From Paenibacillus borealis (GTDB taxonomy: Bacteria > Bacillota > Bacilli > Paenibacillales > Paenibacillaceae), in the NCBI RefSeq assembly GCF_000758665.1, contig NZ_CP009285.1, positions 5,890,001 to 5,954,000 on the forward strand: 64,000 nt of DNA, in the 5' to 3' direction. Every line of letters starts with the position of its first letter. Position 1 is the stretch's first letter. Shown here one piece after another: positions 55,005-63,747 of this stretch. The notes beneath the pieces were generated by a model, which saw nothing but the letters and a program-made list of their open reading frames with translations, searched no databases and was not told the DNA's origin. The position numbers were made by a program, and so were the translations under genes.

Positions 55005-55075
55005 CTTTAGCATACACAAGGAAAACTGCCTTCCGCTTCTATTGAATAGTAATGCCGTGGAAACATTAATAAATA

Positions 55076-55105
55076 CCCTTTCACTTCTCCCGGGAAGTGA
55101 AAGGG
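55076..55105 (-). terminator. Terminator after the mannanase gene
   Basis: A perfect 12-bp stem, CCCTTTCACTTC / GAAGTGAAAGGG with a 6-nt loop, followed on the minus strand by the T-rich TATTTATTAAT. Confidence 0.8.
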
Positions 55106-55131
55106 CAGCAAAGTTAATTCTAACGTGATTA

Positions 55132-58100
55132 TTATTGCGGTTCTATTCCCTGCTGAACCGGATTCAGCCTGATGTAATCGACGTTGTACCAGCCCCAGTT
55201 GCTCCGGATTACAATTGAGTTCCCGCCTTCCAGCAGCTCTACGGAAATGGCCTCACTCTCCTGGAATCCGGTGGAGGCAGCCAGGTCCAGCTCTTCACCG
55301 TCACTGCCGTTGACGGCAATGCGGGTCTTCTTATCGCCGTACGGTGAGCTGTAGCCCAGAATCAATTCATACGTCCCTGCCGCTTCGGCGTTATACTTCA
55401 GAGTAATAGAGCCGTCCTGCTGGAAGGCAACGTAGCCGTCTCCGCTGTAGCCGCCCGCTGCTGCCGCGACCGCCGCACCCTCTGCAAGGACGCCGCTCTC
55501 AGCCTCGACTTTAGTGGTATCCGGGCTGCCCGGTGTAGTACCGGCACCTGCAATCCGCACTTCGTCCAGATAGGCCGAAGCACTGCCCGTGCCGCTGAAG
55601 CTCTCGAACTTAATGCCTATAGCCTTCACCTGGCTCAGATCGGCTATCCCCGCCAGCGGCAGAGTCAGCGTGGTAAACTGGCTGGAATCTACCCCGGACA
55701 GGCCGCTGTCTGCCCAGGCCCAGCCGGAGCCGGTCTTGATGTACAGGCGGGCCTGGGCAGTGCCGGCCGAGAGCTTGACCTTCGCGCTCAGCGTATCGAC
55801 GGCGCTCAGGTCAAGGGCCACATATTTGGCCAGCTCAAAATCGCTGCCGCTAAGCGAAAAGACGGTGCCGAGCGCCTTGCCGCCCTCGGCGGAAGCTGCT
55901 GTGGTAACGGCTGCTGCAGCCGCTTCTGCGTTATTCGACTCCACGGCCCAGCCTTCGGCATCCTGCTCGAAACCGTACAGCAGTCCCGGCTGCGCCGGCG
56001 ACCCGTCCGAACCGGACCCGCCGTTCGGGACACCGCCCGTGCCGTCGCCAAACGCCTGAATATCATCGAAGTAGAGCGTGCCGGAGTTGCCCGCCGTCCC
56101 CTCGTTTTTGTTGACATAGATGGAGAAGGTCTGGACATCCTTCAGGAACTGCTTCGTAATGACGCGTCCCGCGTTGGCTGTATCCCAGGGTGCAGGCTTG
56201 AATTCACTGAACGGAATACTTATCTCGCCCGCTTCCGTACCGGCCAGGGAGGGATAAGCCTCAAAGGAGATGCCGCTCATCTTGATCTGGATGACCAACT
56301 TCTGGCCGCTGCCGTCCGGCTGATACCAGAACTTCAGCTGATTCGCTTCCGACCAGTCGGCATTGTCGACATTCTTCGATTGGCCGGTATAACCCTGAGT
56401 ATCTACATTGTAAACGAACTTCAGGCTGTACTGGCCGTTGTTCTTGTGCTCTGCATCCAGCGAGATCACGCTGAGGTCCCCTCCCGGACTGTAAGCATTG
56501 TCCAGCAGCCCGTTATTGCCCTTATAGTCCTCGAAGGTGTCTACAACCAGTGTATTCGCGTTCGGCAGCGTATCGCTGACATAGACCTGAATACTCTGGT
56601 CCAGTACGCTTCCGTTCTTCGCGTAAGATTTGACCGTAAGGGTAGTGCCCATCCCGGAGAGCGAAGCTCCCGGCGTCCAGTCCGCCGTATAGTAGAAGCC
56701 GGCGCCGTCTGCCGCCATCGGATGCTCTGCAGGATCATCTCCAATCAGATAGACGACTTTTTCAATATCCTGATGGGTTACACGCACCCGGATAGCCGCA
56801 GTACCTTCGGTCAGAACGGTCTCGTTGCCCACAGGTGTTGCGATATGCAGGCCGGGTTTTTCCTGGGCCGCATCCACTGGAATGGAGTACACCCCGTCAT
56901 CCTTGATCTCACCCAGGAAGGAGGAATACGGGTCCCCGTAGTATTCCACGAAATCCGGCAGCAGCGCGTGATCCCCGAGTCCGTTCAGGCCGTTCTTGTA
57001 CGGAACGAAGAAGTTGTCTGTGCCGAAGTTGGCCCAGGTCAGCATGTAGGCCATTCTGGCAGAGTCCGGATCGGACTTCAGCGCCTCCAGCAGCCTGGTG
57101 AAGAATTCCAGATCCTTCGTACCTGCCGGACGCAGATTGGAGTAACCGAATTCGGTCATCGCTGCGACCTTGCCCTTGGCATCGGCGAGCCTGGAGACCA
57201 GCCCCGCATCCTGAACCGCACCATTGAACCAGCCTTCCGCACTGCCGTCGTAGTAATCGTCGAATCCGAGAATATCCACATACTCATCCCCCGGATAGGT
57301 CTCCAGGTAAGTGGCTTCCGAATTATTGAACGAGCTGTTCGGCGAATAGGCATACAGGAAGTTGTGGACTCCCTTCACATCGCGCAGATATTCCACCGTA
57401 TAGCGGTACAGCTCGATATATTGCTCCTTGGTCCGGTAAGGGGCACCCCACCAGAACCAGGCCCCGTTCTGTTCATGGAACGGACGGAAGATCACCGGGA
57501 TCGGCGTGCCGGAATCATCCTTGAGGTTGTTGGCAAAGTCCGCAATCATATCAAGGAACTGGTTGTAGGCTTCGTGCTTATCTCCACCCGGCAAAATATG
57601 TGATACCACCTTGCCCTTGGTATCATTGAAGCTGCCTCCGGTCACGAAGTTCGGCATGTGGGCACTCAGGGCAAGCACGCCGCCCTGACCGTATGCCTGC
57701 TTCATCACACCGATCAGGTTGTCCCGGTTCTGCCGGATGGCATCCAGACTGACACCAGGCTTCTCTTTGCCCTCCAGACTTAAGGTATCCCAGCCGAACA
57801 TTCCGGGCAGATCGCCAACCGAATTCTTAACATCGGACTGGGTTCCGTCTTTGGCAGTGATGGATAGCCCTTCCGTTGTATCATGCTGGTGCCCGAATAT
57901 AGTCTCCTTGCCCCGGTTGCTCTCCAGATAGGCAAAAAGCGAACGGGTGGCAGCAGTCGCCTCCGAATCCGCCAGATCAATGCCTGGCTCCGGCGTATTT
58001 GCCGGCGTTGGCGACGGAGTCTGTGACGGAACCGGCGTGGCCGGAACAGGGGACGGAGACGGCGTTGCTGTAGCTGCCGGCGTTGCGGGTGAACCCGATC

Positions 58101-59346
58101 CGCCGGACACCGGTGCCGCAGATGCCTTGGCTGTAGCGGATGGCGGCGGGGAAGCAAGTATGCCGCCGCTGATCGTGTGGGTTCCGGCAGGCAGCGCTTT
58201 GCCGCTCAGCGTGACGCCTGCAGCCTTAACAGTCACACTGCCGATGTCGCCGCCTCCGGTAATTATCGTCCCTGCGGCTGCCTCGTTAATGATCAGGCTG
58301 CCGATCTTCCCGCCGGCCGGCACTACCACTTCGCCCGGGGTATTGAGCGTAACCCGGTCAATGATCGCTCCGCTGCCAAGTTCCAGCCTGGCGCTGCTGT
58401 TGATATCGGCGGAGGAAATCCGCGTGGAACCGTAAGCCAGCACCCGGACCCGCCCGTCCTTCCGCAAGATATCCAGTGTGTTCAGAACGGTGTCCTCCAG
58501 AACAACGGAATGCTCCCCGCCGCCGGCCACAAAGGTCCTGCCCTTGACGGTCACGCCGTCTAGCTTGACCTCTCCGTCGCCGATACCTGCGCTCAGATAC
58601 AAATTCCCGCTAATGGTGGCGCTCTTCAACACGGTTCCGGCATGGGAAATGACCGCGTTGCCGCTAACCATCCCGCCGGTCTGCCCGCCCACAGCTGAAT
58701 AATAAGCGCTTACAATCCGGTCGATTAATGTTACAGCTTCTGCACGTGTAATGCTTCCCTTCGGCTTAAAGCTTCCGTCGCTGTAGCCCGTAATCGCTCC
58801 GGCAAGCGCCGCAACCGCCTCCTTCGCGTAGCCGCTGATTTCCTCCGAATCGCTGAAAGCCGCAGCCGTTGCAGCCGGACTGCCTGCCGGTTCAAATATC
58901 CGGGCCAGCAGCGCCGCCGCATCCTGCCGGGTGATGGCCGCATCCGCCATCGCACGGTTGCCTGCGAACCCTTCGTAGTATCCGGCATGCTTGGCAATGG
59001 CCAGCTGGCCGCTGTACCAGGCCGATGCCGGAACGTCGGTGAAATTGCTGTCCGCCTTCACGGACAGGCCTAACAGCTTATTAATGACCGTTACAAATTC
59101 CGCCCGGGTAATGCTCCGGTCCGGACGGAAGCTTCCGTCCTCATAGCCGCTGATGATGCCGTTCCCCGTCCATTTGGCAATACTGGAAGCTGCCCAGTGA
59201 CCGGCGGAATCCGCAAAAGCCGCTGCGGTCTTCGGGGTCTGCAACCCGGACTGCGTCGCTCCGTTCTCTGCCAGTGCGGGGCTGAGGGCCGACATCAGCA
59301 TTACGGAGGCCAAAGCAGAAACCATTAATTTGCGAGCTTTTTTCAT
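55132..59346 (-). CDS. SLH-anchored GH26 beta-mannanase with three binding modules
   Basis: A 1,404-residue exported enzyme. The ATG at 59346 follows GGGAGG; an in-frame start 39 bp earlier has no site. Order: signal peptide (1-26); three SLH repeats (about 42-215) for wall anchoring; a repetitive beta-helix-like segment (about 225-395); a Pro/Thr/Ser linker (400-455); GH26 barrel (about 460-840) with acid/base Glu625 in RPFHEQNGAWFWWG and nucleophile Glu732 in MTEFGYSN; then three beta-sandwich modules, a CBM11- or CBM27-like one (about 955-1105), a second (about 1120-1265) and a CBM35-like one at the C terminus. It cuts beta-1,4-mannan at the cell surface. Confidence 0.93.
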   Translation of the reverse strand: MKKARKLMVSALASVMLMSALSPALAENGATQSGLQTPKTAAAFADSAGHWAASSIAKWTGNGIISGYEDGSFRPDRSITRAEFVTVINKLLGLSVKADSNFTDVPASAWYSGQLAIAKHAGYYEGFAGNRAMADAAITRQDAAALLARIFEPAGSPAATAAAFSDSEEISGYAKEAVAALAGAITGYSDGSFKPKGSITRAEAVTLIDRIVSAYYSAVGGQTGGMVSGNAVISHAGTVLKSATISGNLYLSAGIGDGEVKLDGVTVKGRTFVAGGGEHSVVLEDTVLNTLDILRKDGRVRVLAYGSTRISSADINSSARLELGSGAIIDRVTLNTPGEVVVPAGGKIGSLIINEAAAGTIITGGGDIGSVTVKAAGVTLSGKALPAGTHTISGGILASPPPSATAKASAAPVSGGSGSPATPAATATPSPSPVPATPVPSQTPSPTPANTPEPGIDLADSEATAATRSLFAYLESNRGKETIFGHQHDTTEGLSITAKDGTQSDVKNSVGDLPGMFGWDTLSLEGKEKPGVSLDAIRQNRDNLIGVMKQAYGQGGVLALSAHMPNFVTGGSFNDTKGKVVSHILPGGDKHEAYNQFLDMIADFANNLKDDSGTPIPVIFRPFHEQNGAWFWWGAPYRTKEQYIELYRYTVEYLRDVKGVHNFLYAYSPNSSFNNSEATYLETYPGDEYVDILGFDDYYDGSAEGWFNGAVQDAGLVSRLADAKGKVAAMTEFGYSNLRPAGTKDLEFFTRLLEALKSDPDSARMAYMLTWANFGTDNFFVPYKNGLNGLGDHALLPDFVEYYGDPYSSFLGEIKDDGVYSIPVDAAQEKPGLHIATPVGNETVLTEGTAAIRVRVTHQDIEKVVYLIGDDPAEHPMAADGAGFYYTADWTPGASLSGMGTTLTVKSYAKNGSVLDQSIQVYVSDTLPNANTLVVDTFEDYKGNNGLLDNAYSPGGDLSVISLDAEHKNNGQYSLKFVYNVDTQGYTGQSKNVDNADWSEANQLKFWYQPDGSGQKLVIQIKMSGISFEAYPSLAGTEAGEISIPFSEFKPAPWDTANAGRVITKQFLKDVQTFSIYVNKNEGTAGNSGTLYFDDIQAFGDGTGGVPNGGSGSDGSPAQPGLLYGFEQDAEGWAVESNNAEAAAAAVTTAASAEGGKALGTVFSLSGSDFELAKYVALDLSAVDTLSAKVKLSAGTAQARLYIKTGSGWAWADSGLSGVDSSQFTTLTLPLAGIADLSQVKAIGIKFESFSGTGSASAYLDEVRIAGAGTTPGSPDTTKVEAESGVLAEGAAVAAAAGGYSGDGYVAFQQDGSITLKYNAEAAGTYELILGYSSPYGDKKTRIAVNGSDGEELDLAASTGFQESEAISVELLEGGNSIVIRSNWGWYNVDYIRLNPVQQGIEPQ

Positions 59347-59370
59347 ATAATCCTCCCGATGGTTTGATGA

Positions 59371-59384
59371 ATGAAACGCTTTCA
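59371..59384. promoter_or_regulatory. cre-like site before the mannanase gene
   Basis: On the minus strand TGAAAGCGTTTCAT, one mismatch from cre, 25 bp upstream of the start codon. CcpA bound here would act as a roadblock. A weaker TGAAAGCGATTTAT lies at about 59436-59449 on the plus strand. Confidence 0.65.
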
Positions 59385-59392
59385 CTCTTTAG

Positions 59393-59414
59393 TTTTGTTA
59401 GTAAATAATTATTA
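59393..59414 (+). promoter_or_regulatory. Shared mannan-locus motif, copy 3
   Basis: TTTTGTTAGT followed by AAATAATTATTA, 47 bp upstream of the mannanase start and in the opposite orientation to copies 1 and 2. The reversal argues that it is an operator and not just a -35 element. Confidence 0.5.
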
Positions 59415-59529
59415 AAATAAACTAAATAGTTTTTATGAAAGCGATTTATCATTATTTTATCAGGTGATTATTGAATGAACAGGGGCTGTGTTTACATTTA
59501 TATAACTCAATTTGTTTTTAAGAAAATAA

Positions 59530-59572
59530 AAACAAAGACTGTAACTCAATAATGAGCAACAGTCTTTGTTTG
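59530..59572. terminator. Terminator after the HAD nucleotidase gene
   Basis: AAACAAAGACTG / CAGTCTTTGTTT stem with an inner CTCA/TGAG pairing. On the minus strand it is followed by TTTTATTTTCTT. Confidence 0.85.
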
Positions 59573-59630
59573 AATAGCAGCCATCAGTTTCATCTATTAT
59601 ATGGATTTAACTGATATAACTTATGCCTGG

Positions 59631-60194
59631 CTACTGCCGTGCCTGCAAAATTTCATCCACCCGCTCCTTCGCCCCCTGCCAGGAGGTCATCAGCGGAAAG
59701 GCATATTCCTCCCGCGCCCGCAGGTTCCAGGGATGCGGGATGCAGAGCACCTTCTTCCCTGCCTGCACAGCGGGCAGCAGATTATGCGGGCCGTCATCAA
59801 TCAGCAGATCGAAGCCGATCAGATGCTTGCGCTTGCAGGTGAAGAAGTTCTCAGCCGGGATATACGGCATATGCTTCTGCAGCCAGTTCCATTTCTCAAG
59901 CACCGTCTTAGGTACAGCGGCTGTAACAATAATGACATCATATGCGTTGTGAAGCTTCTCCATCTCTTCGACCACATATTCATCGAACAGCTCCAGCTCC
60001 TCGTACAGGCCGGGTCTGCCGAAGAAAAGGTCCATCGTGCTGTCCGGATGGCGCAGGTGATCCGTGTTCCAGTCCATCATATCTTCGTAGCGGAGCGGAT
60101 GCGTCGGAAATTCAATGTTGTTGTGGTATATCGCTCGTTTGACGAGATGGCAGATGGTATCATCCATGTCGACGGCGATGATTGGTTTATTCAT
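59631..60194 (-). CDS. HAD-family 5'(3')-deoxyribonucleotidase-like protein
   Basis: A 187-residue cytoplasmic protein. The ATG at 60194 follows TTTGGAGGAG. HAD motif I is DMDDT with nucleophile Asp9 and Asp11; motif II lies in VIIVTAA; motif IV is the LLIDDGPHN stretch. It matches the NT5C-type family (5' nucleotidase, deoxy, cytosolic type C), which dephosphorylates nucleoside monophosphates. It is monocistronic by spacing. Confidence 0.88.
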   Translation of the reverse strand: MNKPIIAVDMDDTICHLVKRAIYHNNIEFPTHPLRYEDMMDWNTDHLRHPDSTMDLFFGRPGLYEELELFDEYVVEEMEKLHNAYDVIIVTAAVPKTVLEKWNWLQKHMPYIPAENFFTCKRKHLIGFDLLIDDGPHNLLPAVQAGKKVLCIPHPWNLRAREEYAFPLMTSWQGAKERVDEILQARQ

Positions 60195-60307
60195 TGATTC
60201 TCCTCCAAATTGCATAGTGATTACATTATAGGCATCCGGAGGGAACGTGTCCAGACTGGCCGGGCGGTTTCCTCTGGATGCCCTGCGGCTGAATCAATGC
60301 TTACGAA

Positions 60308-60345
60308 CAAAAAAACACGCGTCCCCATATAAGGGAAACGCGTGC
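60308..60345 (-). terminator. Terminator after the small membrane-protein gene
   Basis: CACGCGT and ACGCGTG arms with an inner CCC/GGG, followed on the minus strand by seven T residues. Confidence 0.85.
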
Positions 60346-60408
60346 TTGCCGTTCTATCTGCTTCATTAAGTATTTTAAAACAGCTGCCAGTTATGTCCCG
60401 CTGTCCCG

Positions 60409-60555
60409 CTAACTCCGGGAACGTCCCCGGAACAGATTGATCACAAAGAGGACCGCAGCGACAATAAGAAGAAGATGAATTAGATTGCCCATGACATGAA
60501 AGATGAAGCCGAACAACCACATCACGACAACCAGTCCGATTAATCCCCACAACAT
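60409..60555 (-). CDS. 48-residue membrane protein, lmo0937 family
   Basis: A short frame with ATG at 60555, AAAGGCGG about 6 nt upstream, and TAG at 60409-60411. The product starts MLWGLIGLVVVMWLFG, holds one or two hydrophobic helices (about 3-20 and 25-42) and ends NLFRGRSRS. This pattern of Trp/Gly/Val-rich helices and a basic tail is that of the lmo0937 small membrane-protein family common in Firmicutes, of unknown function and often stress related. It has its own terminator. Confidence 0.85.
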   Translation of the reverse strand: MLWGLIGLVVVMWLFGFIFHVMGNLIHLLLIVAAVLFVINLFRGRSRS

Positions 60556-60621
60556 AAGATTACCGCCTTTCTCCCCGAAGGTTATTTGTCTCTATCTTAC
60601 CCTTCTGCAGGGAGATTCAAA

Positions 60622-60663
60622 CGGCTGCTGCCGGGGAGCACCGCTTTATCCCGGCTGCGGCCG
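60622..60663 (-). terminator. Hairpin after the GH43 gene
   Basis: CGGCTGCTGCCGGG and CCCGGCTGCGGCCG arms, 12 of 14 pairing, starting 16 bp after the GH43 stop codon. On the minus strand it ends in GTTTGAAT, a weak T-run. Confidence 0.55.
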
Positions 60664-60678
60664 GCTTTGCAGATGTAA

Positions 60679-62256
60679 TTAACACACCCCGAACCGCCCG
60701 AATTCGGCGTACCCGTTCTCCTCCGTTAAGGTGCCGGATCCGATGGATACCGCGAATATGCCGAACTTGGCACCCACCCAGGCCCCTTCACCTTCCTTCA
60801 AGCGGAACGCAGCCCCCATCTCCGTGTAAGCTTCTCCGTCAAGACTGTATGCCAGGCGGCATTCCGCTTCTTCCGAGACTGTAAGCTGAAGATATGCAGC
60901 GTCCGAGTCCAGCTTTACACAATCATCCGTAAACGTACACTCCTGTTCCGCATCTTCCTCGGGACCTGCCGGCAGGCTCTCGAACCGGCCTAAGCATAGG
61001 CCGCCAGCCTCACTGGAGAACAGGCTTAAATGTACCGCTTTATGCCCCCATACCACCAGACCCGCGCGTTCAGACAACGCCGCGAACTGCGGTGTGATCT
61101 GTACCTGCGCCGTGAATGCAGGTGCAGCGAATTTCTGCATCAGAAGCTGCGGCGCATCGTATAACCGCTGCGTATCCAGCGGCGCGCAGCGGAGCCGGAG
61201 TCCCGGCCCCGGATGGCCGGAGGCAAGCCAGCCGTCCTGCGGATTCGCCTGCCACTGCCACTGCAGCCCCGGACGGCCGTCCGTGAAGTCATCGGAGGTT
61301 TGGGGAGCCGCCGGAAGCATTGTCCCGGGCAATTCCGGCTTCCGCCACTGCGCTACCGGCGTCCCGGTCAGACTGCCGGGTGCAGCCTGACCCATTACCG
61401 GCCAGCCCTCAATCCATTCCACCGGCTGCAGATGAACAATCCGACCGTAAGCCCCTTTGTCCTGGAAATGCAGGAACCAGCTTTCTCCTTCCGGCGTCTC
61501 TACCCAGCCGCCCTGATGAGGACCATTCACCAGGGTATCGCCCTGCTCCAGCACAATCTGGTCCTCGTAAGGGCCATAGATGGACTTGGAGCGGAGGGCA
61601 GCCTGCCAGCCGGTTGACACACCGCCCGCAGGGGCAAGGATGTAATACCAGCCGTCCCTCTTGTACATCTTGGGGCCTTCCAGTGTCGGATGATCCATAG
61701 TTCCGTCAATAATCAGCCGGCCCTCATCCAGCAGCTCCCTGCCGTCCGGGCTCATTTCGCACACATGCAGAATGTGCTTAAGGCCGCTCCGGCTCTTCGC
61801 GAAGGCATGGACTAGATAAGCCCGCCCGTCCTCGTCCCAGAAGGGACAAGGGTCAATCCAGCCTTTGGCCGCTTTAACCAGATGGGGCGAAGACCACTTC
61901 CCGAGCGGGTCCTCTGCCTGAGTCATGAAGATTCCTTCATCCGGCGTCCCGAAGAAAATCCAGAACTTCCCGTCATGATGGCGCAGGCTGGGTGCCCACA
62001 CGCCTTTGCCGTGCTGAACCTGGTCATATCCCGGCAGGTCCAGCCTGTCCAGCGCGTGATTGACAATCGTCCAGTTCACCAGGTCACGGGAATGCAGGAT
62101 CGGCAATCCCGGCATGTGGTTGAAGCTCGACGCTGTCATATAATAATCGTCCCCGGCCCGGATCACATCCGGGTCGGAATAATCTGCATACAGCACCGGA
62201 TTGCGGTACCGGCCGTTGCCAAGGTCGGATACCCAGGGCGCATTGATTGTCTCCAT
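60679..62256 (-). CDS. GH43 beta-xylosidase / alpha-L-arabinofuranosidase family enzyme, cytoplasmic
   Basis: A 525-residue enzyme with no signal peptide. Five-bladed propeller over about 15-310 with base Asp28 (DYSDPDVI), pKa-modulating Asp135 (GWIDPCPF) and acid Glu193 (PTLEGPKMYKR). A C-terminal beta-sandwich (about 330-525) shapes the active site in related enzymes. It resembles GH43 subfamily 12 in layout, but the activity cannot be fixed from sequence. AAGGAG precedes the ATG. It follows the binding-protein gene by 42 bp, in one operon with the importer. Confidence 0.9.
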   Translation of the reverse strand: METINAPWVSDLGNGRYRNPVLYADYSDPDVIRAGDDYYMTASSFNHMPGLPILHSRDLVNWTIVNHALDRLDLPGYDQVQHGKGVWAPSLRHHDGKFWIFFGTPDEGIFMTQAEDPLGKWSSPHLVKAAKGWIDPCPFWDEDGRAYLVHAFAKSRSGLKHILHVCEMSPDGRELLDEGRLIIDGTMDHPTLEGPKMYKRDGWYYILAPAGGVSTGWQAALRSKSIYGPYEDQIVLEQGDTLVNGPHQGGWVETPEGESWFLHFQDKGAYGRIVHLQPVEWIEGWPVMGQAAPGSLTGTPVAQWRKPELPGTMLPAAPQTSDDFTDGRPGLQWQWQANPQDGWLASGHPGPGLRLRCAPLDTQRLYDAPQLLMQKFAAPAFTAQVQITPQFAALSERAGLVVWGHKAVHLSLFSSEAGGLCLGRFESLPAGPEEDAEQECTFTDDCVKLDSDAAYLQLTVSEEAECRLAYSLDGEAYTEMGAAFRLKEGEGAWVGAKFGIFAVSIGSGTLTEENGYAEFGRFGVC

Positions 62257-62298
62257 TGAATAACTCCTTCAGCGCCGGACGCCTACCGCCCGGGCAGT

Positions 62299-63651
62299 TT
62301 ATTGTGCCGCCTTCTCCTGTTCCAGCAGCGATGCCCATTGATCCAGCATTTCCTGCGCGGTCAGCTGTTTAGCCATTACCTTCTGAATCAGCGGTTCTAC
62401 CGATTTCTGCACATTGGAATAACCCGCAAGATAGTACGGCACATCGGAGAACTTCGTCTCCTGGCTGTTCAGCAGATCGGAGGCTGATTTCATATAAGGC
62501 ACGCTCTGCACCCACTCGTCGCCGGCAGCTTCTGTATTGGCCGGAATTTCGCCATAGAGCTTGCCGTATTTGCTGTTGATATCATGCGACAGGTAGAAGG
62601 TCATGAATTTCCAGACCGCATCCTTGTTCTTCGCCGATTTGCTCATCGTCAGCCCCAGCGGCATCAGGCCGGGGTGCTCGCGGTAGCCTTTTACACTCTT
62701 TGGAAAAGGTACAGCTTCGAACTTCGTATAGTCACCGCCGAAGGCTTTCTCATGGGAACTGGCCGAACCCAGGTTGTGTACGACGATTCCGGCTTTGCCC
62801 GACTGGAAGGTTGCAGCGAGTTCACTCCAGCCTTTGTTAAGGTCATCTTCCGGCGTATAGATATTGTAAGAACCCAGATATTTCTCTACAAATTCAACAT
62901 TAAGCGGATCATTGATTGTTGCTTTGCCGTCCGCCGTGAAATAATCGGTAATGCCGGAGTAAGCATACATCAGCATTTCGAGTGTATTGGCACTGCCGGC
63001 GCCCCCGCGGATACTGAGCCCGTAACGGTCTTTCGATTTATCCGTCAGCTTGGCAACAGCATCGAAGAATTGATCCCAGGTATCCGGCAGTGCCAGTCCG
63101 GCTTCCTTGAACCAGTCTGGACGAACCCACAGATTCCAGGTCTGCGAGCTGTATGGTAGCGCATACAATTTACCTTCTGCAGTATCCAGCTTGCGGTTAC
63201 TTGCAATCAGTTCCGGGTTGATCAGGTCCTTGTCCGCCCACTGCTCATAATAGGTGTCCAGCGGCTCCAGCACACCCCGGGCCAGCAGATCGGATTTGAA
63301 GTCATTCATCACATCCGGCGCCTGATCGGCAGAGATGGCCACGTTAACCTTTTGCTCATAAGCCGCGAGGTCTCCCGGTACACCCAGATAATCCACGTCG
63401 ATATCCGGATTCTCCTGTTCGAACTGCTTCACGATCTCTTCGAAGAAGGCATTGCGTTCTGTGGTTACAGCTGCAGCCCAGAAGCTGATTTTGGCTTTCT
63501 CTCCGCTTGCCGCTTTACCTGCCCCGTTATCCGCCGCTGCCGCGCTGTTTCCCCCGGTATTTCCGCCATTATTTCCGCCGCAGCCGGCCAGCAGCAGCAG
63601 CAATGCTGCCGATACCAGTGCCGTGCGTTTCGCTTTGTGTTTCCCCATCAT
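62299..63651 (-). CDS. Lipoprotein sugar-binding protein of a third importer
   Basis: A 450-residue SBP_bac_1 protein. Signal peptide with lipobox LLLLAGC near 24, a Gly/Asn/Ala-rich tether, then the fold (ISFWAAAVTTERNAFFEEIV, FEQENPDIDVDYLGVPGDL). GGGAGG lies upstream of tandem ATG codons at 63651 and 63648. It lies downstream of the permease gene, an order opposite to the mannan operon, and upstream of GH43. Xylo- or arabino-oligosaccharides are the likely ligands, by context only. Confidence 0.92.
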   Translation of the reverse strand: MMGKHKAKRTALVSAALLLLLAGCGGNNGGNTGGNSAAAADNGAGKAASGEKAKISFWAAAVTTERNAFFEEIVKQFEQENPDIDVDYLGVPGDLAAYEQKVNVAISADQAPDVMNDFKSDLLARGVLEPLDTYYEQWADKDLINPELIASNRKLDTAEGKLYALPYSSQTWNLWVRPDWFKEAGLALPDTWDQFFDAVAKLTDKSKDRYGLSIRGGAGSANTLEMLMYAYSGITDYFTADGKATINDPLNVEFVEKYLGSYNIYTPEDDLNKGWSELAATFQSGKAGIVVHNLGSASSHEKAFGGDYTKFEAVPFPKSVKGYREHPGLMPLGLTMSKSAKNKDAVWKFMTFYLSHDINSKYGKLYGEIPANTEAAGDEWVQSVPYMKSASDLLNSQETKFSDVPYYLAGYSNVQKSVEPLIQKVMAKQLTAQEMLDQWASLLEQEKAAQ

Positions 63652-63747
63652 TCTGTGATCCTCCCTAATTGAAATTCTTGTATATACCTCAAAGAACGAA
63701 CCCGGCGTGTTCTGCCCTGGCCGTGTCCGTCCTTGCGATACCGGACA

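Noticed and set aside
56380..57603. 407-codon antisense gene opposite the mannanase
   Set aside because: Low-complexity, His/Arg/Ile-rich product with no recognisable domain, wholly within a clear GH26 gene; a shadow of GC-rich codons.
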